Shown here: positions 33,862 through 44,464 of the stretch, in pieces
Layout: each line of letters opens with the position of its first letter
Position numbering within the stretch: the stretch's first letter is position 1
Assembly (NCBI RefSeq): GCF_018130465.1
Contig: NZ_JAFCKJ010000018.1
Location: 106,202-170,201, forward strand
Direction: 5' to 3'
Length of the DNA: 64,000 nt
Origin: Bradyrhizobium canariense
Lineage (GTDB): Bacteria; Pseudomonadota; Alphaproteobacteria; Rhizobiales; Xanthobacteraceae
The notes under the pieces: model-generated
The model's database searches: none
The model's input: only the letters and a program-made list of their open reading frames with translations
Told to the model about the DNA's origin: nothing
Position numbers and translations under genes: made by a program

Positions 33862-34032
33862 CTTCCCTTCTCCCCTTGTGGGAGAAGGTGACTTGCCGAA
33901 GGCAAGGCGGATGAGGGGTTGTTTCGCGGAGTTCTGACGCAAGAGATTCATGCGCGGAGTAGAGGCCCCTCACCCGTCTCAATCGCGCGGAGCGCGATTG
34001 ATCCACCCTCTCCCACAAGGGGAGAGGGGAAG
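33862..34032. repeat. Dispersed palindromic repeat, CTTCTCCCCTTGTGGGAGAAGG family
   Basis: CTTCTCCCCTTGTGGGAGAA at the left is itself a hairpin and matches CTCCCACAAGGGGAGAGGGG at the right about 150 bp away, with inner GCCTTGCC-type and CTCACCC-type arms. Confidence 0.75.
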
Positions 34033-34106
34033 AACCACCGTCGTCTCTTGTCCGTCGCGCTTTTCCGCTATACTCGCCCGGGTAGCATTACCGGGAGGGG
34101 TATACC

Positions 34107-35441
34107 GTGGAGCAGGACCGCATCACCGACCACAAATCCGAGAAAAACCTCGTCATCTGCTGTGACGGCACCGGCAACGAGATCTCGGAGAACATCTCCA
34201 ACGTCCTGAAGCTCTATCGCTGCCTGCGCAAGACCGACAAGACGCAGCCGCGGCAGATGGTGTTTTACGATCCCGGGGTCGGCACGGTGACGGAGCCGTC
34301 GACGTGGCATCGCTGGAAGGCCAACGTCAACCTGGTGCTGGGGCTCGCCACCGGCTACGGGCTCGACGACAACGTGCTGTCGGCCTATTGCTTCCTGGTC
34401 GAGCATTACGCGCCGGGCGACAAGATCTACCTGTTCGGTTTTTCACGCGGTGCCTACACGGTTCGCGTGCTGGCGGGGCTGATCCACAAGATCGGCCTGA
34501 TCTCGCCGGAGCAGGCCAATCTCGCCGGCAGTGGCCTCGTCGCCTACAAGCAATATTCCGGCACCGGGCGCGGCAACGACATCGAGGACCTCAAGGACGC
34601 GGGCTCCGACGAGAACGGGCCGCTGCCGAAGGACGAGTTCGATCTCGCCGCGCAGTTCGCGCGCATCACCTCCTCGCGCTGGCCGACCATCCACTTCATC
34701 GGCGTCTGGGACACGGTGGCGAGCGTGATCGTGCCGCGGCGTGACAATTTCTTCTTCGTGTTCAGCCTGGAGGAGCTCGCCTTCACGCTCCGCAATCCCA
34801 GCGTCAACATCTTCCGGCAGGCGATCGCGATCGACGAGCGGCGCTGCATGTTCCGCCTCAAGGACTATGAGGAGCCGCAGGAATACTGGCGCAACCGCTT
34901 CGTGCCGGATCACAAGAAGGAGCCGCAGGACATCTTACAGGTGTGGTTCGCCGGCGTGCATTGCGACGTCGGCGGCGGCTATCCCGAGGCCGAGAGCGGC
35001 GAGTCCAAATATCCGCTGATCTGGATGATCGAGCAGGCGGAGAAGGCCGGGCTGAACTTCAACCCGCGCACGGTGAACCAGCTCGCCTGGGGCATCCAGC
35101 GCAAGAACTCGCCGTTCCAATACGTCGAGCCTGCCTACACCGGCAAGACGGGCGAATTGCATAATTCGATGACGGCGCTCTGGCGCGTGCTGGAGTATCT
35201 GCCGAAGAGCGCGACCTACAAGGAATGGCCGGAGCGGAAGGTGTTTCTGGGGTTCTACATCCCCGATTGCGAACCGCGCGTCATCCCCGAAGGCGCGCAT
35301 GTGCATGAGAGCGTGCTGAAGCGGATGGCGGTGGAGCCGGGGTACCGGCCGGTGAACTTGCCGAAGGATTATGTGACGGTGCCGATGCCGGTGCCGCCGC
35401 ATGCGGGCTCCGGCGAGGCGGGCGAGATCGTGGCGGGGTGA
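34107..35441 (+). CDS. DUF2235 domain protein, alpha/beta-hydrolase-like
   Basis: A 444-residue protein, MEQDRITDHKSEKNLVICCD, with the DUF2235 features CDGTGNEISENISNVLKLYR near the N terminus, GVGTVT further on and the nucleophile elbow YLFGFSRGAYTVR with Ser113. Another family block, FIGVWDTVASV, follows, as does VWFAGVHCDVGGGYPE with a likely catalytic His. Relatives include type VI secretion phospholipase effectors and housekeeping hydrolases. No T6SS or immunity gene is next to it, so a domestic hydrolase is more likely. No signal peptide is visible, so it is probably cytoplasmic. Confidence 0.85.
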   Translation: MEQDRITDHKSEKNLVICCDGTGNEISENISNVLKLYRCLRKTDKTQPRQMVFYDPGVGTVTEPSTWHRWKANVNLVLGLATGYGLDDNVLSAYCFLVEHYAPGDKIYLFGFSRGAYTVRVLAGLIHKIGLISPEQANLAGSGLVAYKQYSGTGRGNDIEDLKDAGSDENGPLPKDEFDLAAQFARITSSRWPTIHFIGVWDTVASVIVPRRDNFFFVFSLEELAFTLRNPSVNIFRQAIAIDERRCMFRLKDYEEPQEYWRNRFVPDHKKEPQDILQVWFAGVHCDVGGGYPEAESGESKYPLIWMIEQAEKAGLNFNPRTVNQLAWGIQRKNSPFQYVEPAYTGKTGELHNSMTALWRVLEYLPKSATYKEWPERKVFLGFYIPDCEPRVIPEGAHVHESVLKRMAVEPGYRPVNLPKDYVTVPMPVPPHAGSGEAGEIVAG

Positions 35442-35475
35442 GGTTTGCTTGCAGGTACTGGTGCCAGAAAAAGGT

Positions 35476-35602
35476 GTCGTCCTGGCGAAAGCCAGGACCC
35501 ATACCGCGTGATCTTTCGATTGCGGGTAGTAGACGTACCGAACAACGAATCTTCGCCAAAGCACGTCCTGGGGTAATGGGTCCTGGCTTTCGCCAGGACG
35601 AC
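35476..35602. repeat. Dispersed palindromic repeat, GTCGTCCTGGCGAAAGCCAGG family
   Basis: GTCGTCCTGGCGAAAGCCAG with GACCCATACC pairs with GGTAATGGGTC and CTGGCTTTCGCCAGGACGAC. Copies occur at 52584-52710 and 63634-63773, and a lone half at 37924-37946. Confidence 0.85.
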
Positions 35603-35763
35603 GCCAAAATACAGCCACCACCCCACCCCGCTACCGCCGCTTTCACCCTTCGCCGACACTTTTCATTAAAATTCTCCGCCCCGCCTTAGCCGGATCGCAT
35701 CAACTCCTCTGCATCATCGGCCGGACCACCCGCGCTATCCGCGGAAATTGGAGGAGAGTGCCA

Positions 35764-36009
35764 ATGCATCCGCGACGACATGCCCGCGTCAAACCCGCCG
35801 GCCTGGTGTCCCGCCAGGCCAAGATCATCACCGACCCGCGCGCGCCTGTGATCGTCTGCACGCTGATCGACTATTCGCCCGGCGGGGCCTGCGTCGATCT
35901 CGGCGGCCAGGTGACGATTCCCGACAGGTTCGAGCTGCTGCACGTGAACACGAAAAAACGCTGCCGGATCGCCTGGAAGCGCGGCACGCGGGTCGGCGTG
36001 GTGTTCTAG
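35764..36009 (+). CDS. PilZ-domain protein
   Basis: An 81-residue protein from the ATG at 35764, with GGAGGAGAG just upstream. The start MHPRRHARVKPAGLVSRQAK carries the RxxxR-type motif of PilZ domains, and LIDYSPGGACVDLGG matches the second D/NxSxxG motif, so cyclic-di-GMP binding is likely. It is a stand-alone PilZ domain of near-minimal length. No partner gene is adjacent. The gene is followed directly by a 48-bp perfect palindrome. Confidence 0.82.
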   Translation: MHPRRHARVKPAGLVSRQAKIITDPRAPVIVCTLIDYSPGGACVDLGGQVTIPDRFELLHVNTKKRCRIAWKRGTRVGVVF

Positions 36010-36021
36010 AGCGAACCCTCC

Positions 36022-36069
36022 CCGTCGTCCTGGCCTAGTGCGCAATTGCGCACTAGGCCAGGACGACGG
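36022..36069. repeat. 48-bp perfect palindrome
   Basis: The sequence CCGTCGTCCTGGCCTAGTGC, then GCAATTGC at the centre, is followed by its exact reverse complement, with 24 bp on each side of 36045/36046 and no mismatch. The ends match the GTCGTCCTGG repeat family and the centre matches part of 40921-41056. It lies 13 bp after the PilZ stop and may act as a terminator-like hairpin. Confidence 0.85.
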
Positions 36070-36105
36070 CGGAATCTGGAGCGTGCACCACCTTGCCCCA
36101 CTCCC

Positions 36106-36513
36106 TTACTTCCGCATCCGGGCCTTCGCGCCCGCGACGATCTGCATGGCGACGCCGGCGATCCAGCCGATCAGAGCGAGCCAGGTCCAGGCCACGTGCG
36201 GCTCGAGCCGCAGCACGATGATGGCGATGGAGGCAAAGGCGGTGAGCGTCGCGCAGAGCGTGCCGGCAGCGCTCAGGAATTCCGCGGCGTCGAGCTGGCT
36301 GTGGGCCTCGTCGAACGGAAGCTGCGGCGTGTCGATGCCGAGATAGAAGCCGAGGACGCCGAGCAGCATCATCCCCAGCAGAAAGCCCTGCGTGGTGAGC
36401 GACGCAATCGCAGATCCGACATAGGCGCCGACGAACAGCCCGCACGCGGCCCCCGCCATCGCGAGGCCAACGCGCTCCAGCACATGAGCAGCCTTCCGGA
36501 CACGAAAACGCAT
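36106..36513 (-). CDS. Membrane protein of unknown function
   Basis: A 135-residue protein from the ATG at 36513 (MRFRVRKAAHVLERVGLAMA). Four hydrophobic segments are visible: AMAGAACGLFVGAYVGSAI, FLLGMMLLGVLGFYLGI, LSAAGTLCATLTAFASIAII and TWLALIGWIAGVAMQIVAG. No motif tells a function; the whole looks like a small inner-membrane protein of the genus. It is isolated, with palindrome and non-coding sequence on either side. Confidence 0.6.
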   Translation of the reverse strand: MRFRVRKAAHVLERVGLAMAGAACGLFVGAYVGSAIASLTTQGFLLGMMLLGVLGFYLGIDTPQLPFDEAHSQLDAAEFLSAAGTLCATLTAFASIAIIVLRLEPHVAWTWLALIGWIAGVAMQIVAGAKARMRK

Positions 36514-36681
36514 GACAGGCCTCGCAGGCTTGAGTGCGCGCAAGGTTAGGCCTGTTTTGTGGAAGGTGGAAGGCAACGGGGGTTACGGATGCGTGAGGTG
36601 GTGGCGATGCGGTGACCCTGACCGAACGGAGTACTCCTGATGATCAGGGATGATCGTACCCGCGCCAAATCCACCGCCCCC

Positions 36682-37794
<1,113 letters not shown>

Positions 37795-37948
37795 GCGGGG
37801 GAGTTCCAAAAGGGAGGGAGGGTGGAAGCGATTGCATGAAGTGTAGTGGGCGGATGGCGGATTGCCACCTGCGCGGCGGGAATGGCCGCCCGTGGCGGCA
37901 TGCATTGCGCGTCACACCCTCAGTCGTCGTCCTGGCGAAAGCGGAGCC

Positions 37949-39010
37949 CTACTCCACCAGCGCGAACTGCAACAGCAACGTGCGCTGAAGCAGCGAGAAA
38001 TTGTCGTCCGACACCAGCGTCAGCACGGTCTCGCCCTCGGCGGTGACGTGGGCGTCGATGCCTTCCATGTTGTCGATCTCCTGGCCGAGATCGGCCCTGA
38101 ACAGCGCGGGGCCGTCGACCACCGCGCCGGGCGCAATCGACTTCAGGGGGATCGCGCGGATGCGGATGTCGACGCCGGTAAACCAGGAGAATTTGCGTTC
38201 GAGGATCAGGAGATCGCCCGAGGGCAGCAGCACGGCGTCGCTGATGAGCTGCTGGTCGGTGCGGCGGATGCTGAACTGGCCGGGTGTCGGGCCGCCGATC
38301 AAAAATCCGATCAGATTGCCGTCGGCATCGAAGCCGCCCTCCGACAGCGCGATCAAGCTGCCCGCGAGCTGCTGCCCTTTGGGGACAAACACCAGCGCCT
38401 CGAGCCCCTTGTTATAGGGCAGCTTGCGCACCGCCGGCGGCGTCTGCAGCACCTCGCCGCGGGCGCTTGTGCCGCCCTTCGAAAAATCGAACCGCATGAT
38501 CTGGTTGACGCGCTCGAGCCCGACATAGACGAGGTCGCCGTCGCGCGCGAGTGACTCGGTGTCGTACCACAGCCGCTTCTCCGTGATCGGCCGCCCCTCC
38601 GCATTGAGCACCGGCGCGGCCTCGACGTCGTCGAGACCCGTCATGCTGCGCCCGGCATAACGGATGCGACCGGTGAACCAGGTGGCCTGGTCGGAGATCG
38701 CGAGAAAGCGCTCGCCCTTGGTATCGAGGAAGCGGAAGCCGGACAGGCCGCCGAAGCGGCTATAGGGCGAGGTCAGCACGAGGCCGCCGCGATACTCCAG
38801 CGAACCGAAGCGCGTGCGCGCGCGGTCGCGCGGCTCGAAATTGGGAATCGGCCGCGCGTTGACCTCGATGCCGACGGGCGCGGCGACGGCGTGCTCGATG
38901 AGCGCCGGCTTCGGCGCAGGCTGCGCCTGCGCCAGGCGAGAAAGTGCGAGAGTGGAAAATCCCGCCGCCGCGTGGCCGATAAAGCTGCGGCGGGATCGAT
39001 GGTTGCTCAC
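37949..39010 (-). CDS. Exported phytase-esterase-like protein with Tat signal
   Basis: A 353-residue protein. It starts [20 protein letters not shown] at a GTG (39010) that overlaps the cobT stop by 4 bp, and SRRSFIG is a twin-arginine signal followed by [11 protein letters not shown]. The body ([49 protein letters not shown]) is the esterase-like activity of phytase domain, a propeller-type family. The function is uncertain; it may act on phosphate esters or only share the fold. Operon linkage to cobT is by overlap, though a functional relation is not obvious. Confidence 0.82.
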   Translation of the reverse strand: MSNHRSRRSFIGHAAAGFSTLALSRLAQAQPAPKPALIEHAVAAPVGIEVNARPIPNFEPRDRARTRFGSLEYRGGLVLTSPYSRFGGLSGFRFLDTKGERFLAISDQATWFTGRIRYAGRSMTGLDDVEAAPVLNAEGRPITEKRLWYDTESLARDGDLVYVGLERVNQIMRFDFSKGGTSARGEVLQTPPAVRKLPYNKGLEALVFVPKGQQLAGSLIALSEGGFDADGNLIGFLIGGPTPGQFSIRRTDQQLISDAVLLPSGDLLILERKFSWFTGVDIRIRAIPLKSIAPGAVVDGPALFRADLGQEIDNMEGIDAHVTAEGETVLTLVSDDNFSLLQRTLLLQFALVE

Positions 39011-40908
39011 GAATGCAGTTTGCGGCGCGGGCGGTTGGCCGGTTGCGTGGGCGCGGTGTTGGTCTCGCTGAACAGTTCGGCGAGCTTTTCGGTGATGGCG
39101 CCGCCGAGCTCTTCGGCGTCCACGATCGTCACCGCGCGGCGATAATAGCGCGTCACGTCATGGCCGATGCCGATCGCGATCAGCTCGACCGGCGAGCGGG
39201 TCTCGATCTCCTCGATGATGTGGCGCAGGTGCCGCTCGAGGTAATTGCCGGGATTGACCGACAGCGTGGAATCGTCGACCGGCGCGCCGTCCGAGATCAT
39301 CATCAGGATCTTGCGCTGCTCGGGCCGGCCGAGCAGGCGCTTGTGCGCCCAGTCGAGCGCCTCGCCGTCGATGTTCTCCTTCAGCAGCCCCTCGCGCATC
39401 ATCAGGCCGAGATTCTTCCGCGCACGGCGCCACGGGGCGTCGGCGGATTTGTAGATGATGTGCCTGAGATCGTTGAGACGACCGGGATTGGCCGGCTTGC
39501 CGGCGGCAAGCCACGCCTCGCGCGATTGCCCGCCCTTCCAGGCGCGCGTGGTGAAGCCGAGAATCTCGACCTTGACGCCGCAACGCTCCAGCGTGCGGGC
39601 GAGGATGTCGGCGCAGGTCGCCGCGACCGTAATGGGGCGGCCGCGCATCGAGCCGGAATTGTCGAGCAGCAGCGTCACCACGGTGTCGCGGAACGTCGCC
39701 TCCTTCTCGTGCATGAAGGACAGCGGGTGATAGGGATCGGTCACCACGCGCGACAGGCGCGCGGGGTCCAGAATGCCCTCTTCGAGATCGAACTCCCAGG
39801 CGCGGTTCTGCTGCGCCATCAGCCGGCGCTGCAGCCGGTTGGCGAGACGGGCGACGATGCCCTGCAGATGCGCGAGCTGCTTGTCGAGATAGGCGCGCAG
39901 GCGCTCCAGCTCGTCATGGTCGCAGAGGTCTTCGGCGGCGATGACCTCGTCGAACTTCGGCGCAAAGGCGTGATATTCCGGCCCGCGCGGCTCGTTCTTG
40001 CCGTGCGAATTCGGCCGCGTCGCCTCGCCCGGCGTCTCGTCGTCGCCGAGCTCGCCGTCGTCGAAGGTGTCGGAGGTCGAGGCCTGCGCGCTTTCCATCG
40101 CGCTCTCGCTCATCTCCTCGCTCGACGCCTGCGCCTGGTCGGCGCTCATCTCCTGCGCGGCGTCGGAATCGGGCGAGCCCTCGGCGCCGGACTGGTCGTT
40201 GTCGCCGTCCTGGTTCTCGTCGTTGTCGTCATTGTCTTCACTGTCGGCGTTGCGCTCGTCACCGATCTCGAGCGCGGTCAGGAGATCATGCACGGCATCG
40301 CCGAACCTGGTCTGGTCCTCGACCAGGGTATCGAGCCGGTCGAGCCGCCTGCCGATCTTGTCTTCGAGAATAGGACGCCAGAGATCGACCATCTTCTTCG
40401 CGGCCGTCGGCGGCGCCATGCCGGTCAGGCGTTCGCGCACCAGCATCGCCAGCGCGTCGGCGAGCGGCGCGTCGGCGCGATCGGTTATCTCGTCGAACTT
40501 GCCGCGATGGAAATGGTCGTCGAGCATCGCGGTGAGATTTTTCGCAACGCCCGCCATGCGCCGCGCACCGATCGCCTCGACACGGGCCTGCTCCACCGCC
40601 TCGAACACGCCGCGCGCCTGCGGATTGCCCGGCATCAGCTTGCGATGCAGCTTCGGATCGTGACAGGCGAGCTTGAGCGCGATCGAGTCGGCATGGCCGC
40701 GCACGATCGCGGCATCACGCCTGGTCATTTTTCGCGCGGGCTCGGGCAGCCGCGCCTTGCCCGGTGCGAGCCCAGGGCGCTCGGCGGCGAAGCTGACGTC
40801 GAGCTCGGGCGACTTGGCGATCGCCTTCAGGCACGAAGCCACCGAGCGCTTGAACGGCTCGGTCGGAGCTTCCTTGGTGTTACGGAATTTTGAGTTGGAG
40901 GTGGTCAT
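39007..40908 (-). CDS. cobT: Aerobic cobaltochelatase subunit CobT
   Basis: A 633-residue protein with [20 protein letters not shown] at the start. Residues about 220-310 are a long acidic stretch rich in Asp, Glu, Asn and Ser ([20 protein letters not shown]). The C-terminal von Willebrand A domain has the MIDAS motif DNSGSM with Asp416, plus FTTRAWKGG and the terminal PRRKLHS. CobT pairs with CobS and CobN to insert cobalt into hydrogenobyrinic acid a,c-diamide, in the aerobic route to vitamin B12. CobS is 160 bp upstream on the same strand, separated by a dispersed repeat, so the pair could still be co-transcribed. CobN is not in this window. Confidence 0.93.
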   Translation of the reverse strand: MTTSNSKFRNTKEAPTEPFKRSVASCLKAIAKSPELDVSFAAERPGLAPGKARLPEPARKMTRRDAAIVRGHADSIALKLACHDPKLHRKLMPGNPQARGVFEAVEQARVEAIGARRMAGVAKNLTAMLDDHFHRGKFDEITDRADAPLADALAMLVRERLTGMAPPTAAKKMVDLWRPILEDKIGRRLDRLDTLVEDQTRFGDAVHDLLTALEIGDERNADSEDNDDNDENQDGDNDQSGAEGSPDSDAAQEMSADQAQASSEEMSESAMESAQASTSDTFDDGELGDDETPGEATRPNSHGKNEPRGPEYHAFAPKFDEVIAAEDLCDHDELERLRAYLDKQLAHLQGIVARLANRLQRRLMAQQNRAWEFDLEEGILDPARLSRVVTDPYHPLSFMHEKEATFRDTVVTLLLDNSGSMRGRPITVAATCADILARTLERCGVKVEILGFTTRAWKGGQSREAWLAAGKPANPGRLNDLRHIIYKSADAPWRRARKNLGLMMREGLLKENIDGEALDWAHKRLLGRPEQRKILMMISDGAPVDDSTLSVNPGNYLERHLRHIIEEIETRSPVELIAIGIGHDVTRYYRRAVTIVDAEELGGAITEKLAELFSETNTAPTQPANRPRRKLHS

Positions 40909-40920
40909 TTCACCCTATCC

Positions 40921-41056
40921 GTCGTCCCGGCCTAGTGCGCAATTGCGCACGGGGGCCGGGACCCATAACCACCGGCCGCTATTATTTCAGGAAACTATCG
41001 GCGTCGCTTCACCCGAGACATCACGCGGTATGGGTCCCGGCTTTCGCCGGGACGAC
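40921..41056. repeat. Dispersed palindromic repeat, GTCGTCCCGG family
   Basis: GTCGTCCCGGCC and CTAGTGCGCAATTGCGCAC at the left pair with ATGGGTCCCGGCTTTCGCC and GGGACGAC at the right, with a second inner arm. It lies between cobS and cobT. Confidence 0.8.
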
Positions 41057-41067
41057 ATCACACAAGA

Positions 41068-42066
41068 TCAGGACAGCGCCACGTTCACCGACGATTCCGG
41101 CAGCTCCGCGTTGAAGCAGCGCTGGTAGAACTCGGCGACGAGAGGACGTTCGAGCTCGTCGCACTTGTTGAGGAAGGTGACGCGGAAGGCGAAGCCGATA
41201 TCGCTGAAGATGTCGGCGTTTTCCGCCCAGGTGATCACCGTGCGCGGGCTCATCACCGTCGACAGATCGCCATTGGCGAAGGCGTTACGGGTGAGATCGG
41301 CGAGGCGCACCATCTTGTTGACGATGTCGCGGCCCTCCTGGGTGCGATAGTGCTTGGCCTTGGCCAGCACGATCTCCACTTCCTCGTCATGGGCGAGATA
41401 GTTCAGCGTGGTGACGATCGACCAGCGATCCATCTGGCCCTGGTTGATCTGCTGGGTGCCGTGATAGAGGCCCGAGGTGTCGCCGAGGCCGACGGTATTG
41501 GCGGTCGAAAACATGCGGAAGCACGGGTGCGGCTTGATCACCTTGTTCTGGTCGAGCAGCGTCAGGCGGCCGGAGACTTCCAGCACGCGCTGGATCACGA
41601 ACATCACGTCCGGGCGGCCGGCGTCGTATTCGTCGAACACCAGCGCGATGTTGTGCTGGAGCGCCCAGGGCAGGATGCCGTCGCGGAATTCGGTGACCTG
41701 CTTGCCGTCGCGGACCACGATCGAGTCCTTGCCGACGAGGTCGATACGGCTGATGTGGCTGTCGAGGTTGACGCGCACGCAGGGCCAGTTCAGCCGCGCG
41801 GCGACCTGCTCGATATGGGTGGATTTGCCGGTGCCGTGATAGCCCGTGACCATGACGCGGCGGTTGTGGGCGAAGCCGGCGAGAATGGCGAGCGTGGTGG
41901 CGCGATCGAAGCGGTAATCGGAATCGACTTCGGGCACGTGAGGATCGACTTCGGAATAGGCTGGGACTTCGAGATCACTGTCGATCCCGAACACCTGGCG
42001 CACCGACACCTTCATGTCGGGCAAACCGGAAACTCCCTCAACTTTGGACATCGCGGCGGTCGTCAT
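41068..42066 (-). CDS. cobS: Aerobic cobaltochelatase subunit CobS
   Basis: A 332-residue AAA+ protein from the ATG at 42066 ([20 protein letters not shown]), with GGAGG a few bases upstream. The N-terminal region [20 protein letters not shown] is typical of CobS. Walker [10 protein letters not shown] is at residues 75-83 and the Walker B-type DEYDAG ([13 protein letters not shown]) follows, then [13 protein letters not shown]. CobS and CobT form the ATP-driven hexameric motor of the cobaltochelatase. The gene lies upstream of cobT, with one dispersed repeat between them. Confidence 0.95.
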   Translation of the reverse strand: MTTAAMSKVEGVSGLPDMKVSVRQVFGIDSDLEVPAYSEVDPHVPEVDSDYRFDRATTLAILAGFAHNRRVMVTGYHGTGKSTHIEQVAARLNWPCVRVNLDSHISRIDLVGKDSIVVRDGKQVTEFRDGILPWALQHNIALVFDEYDAGRPDVMFVIQRVLEVSGRLTLLDQNKVIKPHPCFRMFSTANTVGLGDTSGLYHGTQQINQGQMDRWSIVTTLNYLAHDEEVEIVLAKAKHYRTQEGRDIVNKMVRLADLTRNAFANGDLSTVMSPRTVITWAENADIFSDIGFAFRVTFLNKCDELERPLVAEFYQRCFNAELPESSVNVALS

Positions 42067-42362
42067 CAATCCTCCGAGGTCCCGGGCGATCCCGTGACCA
42101 GTTAGTGCACGTTGGCTGCGGCTGGGTGCGGTCGCGAACCTATCAGAGACAACGTGCGGGCAGAAGCCCGCCCCCCAATCAAAGTTCCGTTGTCTTTTCA
42201 TTTAGATAGGCAAGGAACGCGATTTTTGGAAGGCTGCTCTGCGAATCACGCTTGAATTTCGTGCCGAAGGCACGGTCCTGCCCACGCGGGTGGCACTTTT
42301 ACCGCGCCTCGTGACTTATGTAGGGTCCGAACCCCAAAGCCCAATCCCACCACAGAGACGAC
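42067..42362. other. Divergent gap between cobS and DedA gene, no cobalamin riboswitch seen
   Basis: About 296 bases. No B12-box-like sequence or other RNA element was recognised despite the cobS gene. A G/C-rich palindromic bit (CCCACGCGGGTGGC) lies near 42280. Promoters for both genes presumably lie here, but no clear -35/-10 pair was picked. Confidence 0.35.
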
Positions 42363-43022
42363 GTGACGTCCTTTCTCGATCCCCTCATTTCATTTGTCTC
42401 GGCCCATGCGGGGCTGGCCTATCTGACCCTGTTCCTGGCGGCCCTGCTGGAGGCCGTTCCGGTGGTGGGGTCGGTGATCCCTGGCTCGACCATCATCCTG
42501 GCGCTGAGCGCCTTGGTCCCGGGCGGCGAGCTCAAGCTGCAATGGGTGCTGCTGGCGGCGGCGCTCGGCGCAGTGCTCGGCGATGGTTCGGCCTACTGGG
42601 TCGGGCACCGGCAGCAACGGGAGATCCTCAACACCTGGCCGCTGACCAACTATCCGCGCGTGGTCGAGCAGAGCGAGAACTTCTTCCACCGCTTCGGCAC
42701 CTGGGCGGTGTTCTTCGCCCGCTTCGTGCCGCCGATCCGCGCCTTCGTTCCGGTTACGGCCGGCGCGCTCGGCATGGCGCCCGCGCGCTTCTATGCAATC
42801 AACATCCCCGCGATCCTGGTCTGGGCCCCGGCCCATGTGCTGCCGGGCGTGCTGGCGGTGTCGGCCCTGCACGAATATGCCGGCCTGCCGCATCACGAGC
42901 ATATCGGCAAGCACATCTGGATGCTGGCCGTGGTCGGCATCGCGATCGTTCTGGGCCTGGCGGTCTGGATCTATCGCCGCCGGAATGGTGGCGGTGTGGC
43001 GGTGGCGAAGCCGCGGGGTTGA
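42363..43022 (+). CDS. DedA family membrane protein
   Basis: A 219-residue protein from a GTG at 42363 (MTSFLDPLISFVSAHAGLAY). DedA motifs are clear: the early GSVIPGSTIILALSALV, GDGSAYWVGHRQQREIL, FFARFVPPIRAFVPVTAGAL and FYAINIPAILVWAPAHVLPG. Five or so TM helices, with a short basic C-terminal tail. DedA proteins recycle undecaprenyl phosphate or phospholipid between leaflets and support pH and drug resistance. The isolated plus-strand gene is separated from the downstream citrate synthase by a dispersed repeat. Confidence 0.92.
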   Translation: MTSFLDPLISFVSAHAGLAYLTLFLAALLEAVPVVGSVIPGSTIILALSALVPGGELKLQWVLLAAALGAVLGDGSAYWVGHRQQREILNTWPLTNYPRVVEQSENFFHRFGTWAVFFARFVPPIRAFVPVTAGALGMAPARFYAINIPAILVWAPAHVLPGVLAVSALHEYAGLPHHEHIGKHIWMLAVVGIAIVLGLAVWIYRRRNGGGVAVAKPRG

Positions 43023-43044
43023 TCTCCTGTATCCAAGCACACCA

Positions 43045-43152
43045 CCCTCATCCTGAGGGCCCGCCAACGGCGGGCGTCTCGAAGGATGGCCGCGGGCGGC
43101 AGCCAGGCCTGCATGGTTCGAGACGCGCGTTCCGCGCTCCTCACCATGAGGG
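43045..43152. repeat. Dispersed palindromic repeat, CATCCTGAGG family, second copy
   Basis: CCCTCATCCTGAGGGCCCGC with GTCTCGAAGGATG at the left pairs with GGTTCGAGACGCGCG and CTCACCATGAGGG at the right. It fills the gap between the convergent DedA and citrate synthase genes. Confidence 0.78.
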
Positions 43153-43159
43153 TTTTTGA

Positions 43160-44389
43160 TTATCCCTTGGAATCAGCAGCGCCTGCCCTCCGCCCCGGCG
43201 CCGGCCCGACATAACGTGCCCGCGGCCTGATCAGCTTGCCGTGCTGTAGCTGCTCGCTGGCATGCGCGATCCAGCCGACACTGCGGGCCATTGCGAACAG
43301 CGCGAGCTCGCTGCCGGGCGGGCAGCGGAGCGCGTGCACCAGAACGGCGAGCGCATAGTCGATGTTGACGAGCTCGCCGGTCGCCTCCGCGATCCGCTCC
43401 GGCACTTCGCGGGTGAATTTTCGTGGCGCGCCGGCGCGAGAGAGCGCGTTGAGCAGCGATTGCGCGCGGGGATCGCCGCGCTTGTAGACACCGTGGCCGA
43501 AGCCGGCAAAACGTTCGCCGAGCGCGACACGCTCGCGCACCATCGGGGCGACATCGCGATCGACCAGCGTCTTGACGAGCTGCGAGGCCAGCACACCGGC
43601 GCCGCCATGCTTCGGCCCCTTCAGCGCGGCGAGGCCGGCGATGACGGAATCGTAGAGATTGAGCCCCGTCGACGCCGCGCAGCGTGCGGTGAAGGTCGAG
43701 GCGTTCAGTTCATGATCGGCGAGCAGCACGAGCGCGCGGCGGATCAAATCGGGAGCGTGCTTGTTGTCGGGCGCCCAGGCCTTTGCGATCTCCTGATGCA
43801 GCGGCTCGGCTGACGGCTCGGCATTGAGCATGGTCGCCACCAGCAGGCGGACGATGCGCGCGCCGACCATGGCGCGGCCATCCGGCGCACGGGTGAACGC
43901 GCGGGGATCGGCGCTCGCGGCCAGTGCGAGCACGGCGATGGCACGGTCGATCGGTGCCGCCCGGCGCGCGACCTGTGCGATCGCGCGCATCTCCTCGGAT
44001 AGCGCAGGCTGATTGGCCGGCGCGAACGGATCGACGCCGGAGACGTCCCACAGAAGCGTCGCCGTGTGCTCCAGCGTGTCGTTTTCGGCGAGATCGACGC
44101 AATTGACGCCGCGATAAATCGCGCCGTCCTCCGTGATGGTGGAGATCTCCGTGTCCATGACCGGCAGATCGGCATCGAAGCTGCGCAGGCCGCGCGGCTC
44201 CGGCGACGGCACCCGGCGCTCCTTCAGCGCCCGAACGTCCTCGGCGCGATAGCGGTTTTTGCGCGAGTTCGACGTCGGCTCGGACCGGATCAGGCCGCGG
44301 CTGACATAGGCGTAGAGGGTGGCCGGCGAGATCGCGAGCTCAGCGGCGGCTTCCCGGGCGGAGAGGTAAAGCCCCTCGGAATTTTTCAT
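43160..44389 (-). CDS. Citrate synthase family protein with N-terminal HTH
   Basis: About 409 residues from the ATG at 44389; a TTG at 44407 would add six residues. The first 60 residues are a helix-turn-helix of MerR-like type, LYLSAREAAAELAISPATLY and AYVSRGLIRSEPT, then a citrate synthase domain. In it, GPKHGGAGV carries a catalytic His, GFGHGVYKRGDPRAQS the second, and VNIDYALAVLVH an Asp at the third catalytic position. So it may be both enzyme and transcription factor, or a regulator whose effector is a citrate synthase substrate. It is divergent from a second citrate-synthase-family gene, with palindromic elements between them. Confidence 0.85.
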   Translation of the reverse strand: MKNSEGLYLSAREAAAELAISPATLYAYVSRGLIRSEPTSNSRKNRYRAEDVRALKERRVPSPEPRGLRSFDADLPVMDTEISTITEDGAIYRGVNCVDLAENDTLEHTATLLWDVSGVDPFAPANQPALSEEMRAIAQVARRAAPIDRAIAVLALAASADPRAFTRAPDGRAMVGARIVRLLVATMLNAEPSAEPLHQEIAKAWAPDNKHAPDLIRRALVLLADHELNASTFTARCAASTGLNLYDSVIAGLAALKGPKHGGAGVLASQLVKTLVDRDVAPMVRERVALGERFAGFGHGVYKRGDPRAQSLLNALSRAGAPRKFTREVPERIAEATGELVNIDYALAVLVHALRCPPGSELALFAMARSVGWIAHASEQLQHGKLIRPRARYVGPAPGRRAGAADSKG

Positions 44390-44390
44390 A

Positions 44391-44419
44391 TTGATTGATG
44401 TAATCAAGATTGATCAATC
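44391..44419. promoter_or_regulatory. Two adjacent inverted repeats, candidate operator of the HTH-citrate synthase
   Basis: TTGAT (44391-44395) and ATCAA (44403-44407) make one inverted repeat with a 7-base gap. It adjoins the perfect 12-bp palindrome GATTGATCAATC (44408-44419). Both lie in the 75-bp gap between the two divergent citrate synthase starts, so one regulator could control both. Confidence 0.5.
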
Positions 44420-44464
44420 TGTCGAGAGGCCCGACCTTTCGCTGGTGCAAAGGAGATTTGGGCC

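Noticed and set aside
33862-34032. CRISPR-like repeat unit
   Set aside because: It is a single inverted repeat, not an array of direct repeats with spacers; no cas genes are present.
39013-40893. 626-codon open frame opposite cobT
   Set aside because: CobT motifs on the minus strand, such as DNSGSM, decide the strand; the opposite frame is a shadow.
42067-42362. Cobalamin riboswitch ahead of cobS
   Set aside because: No B12 box-like sequence or matching helices could be found in the leader.
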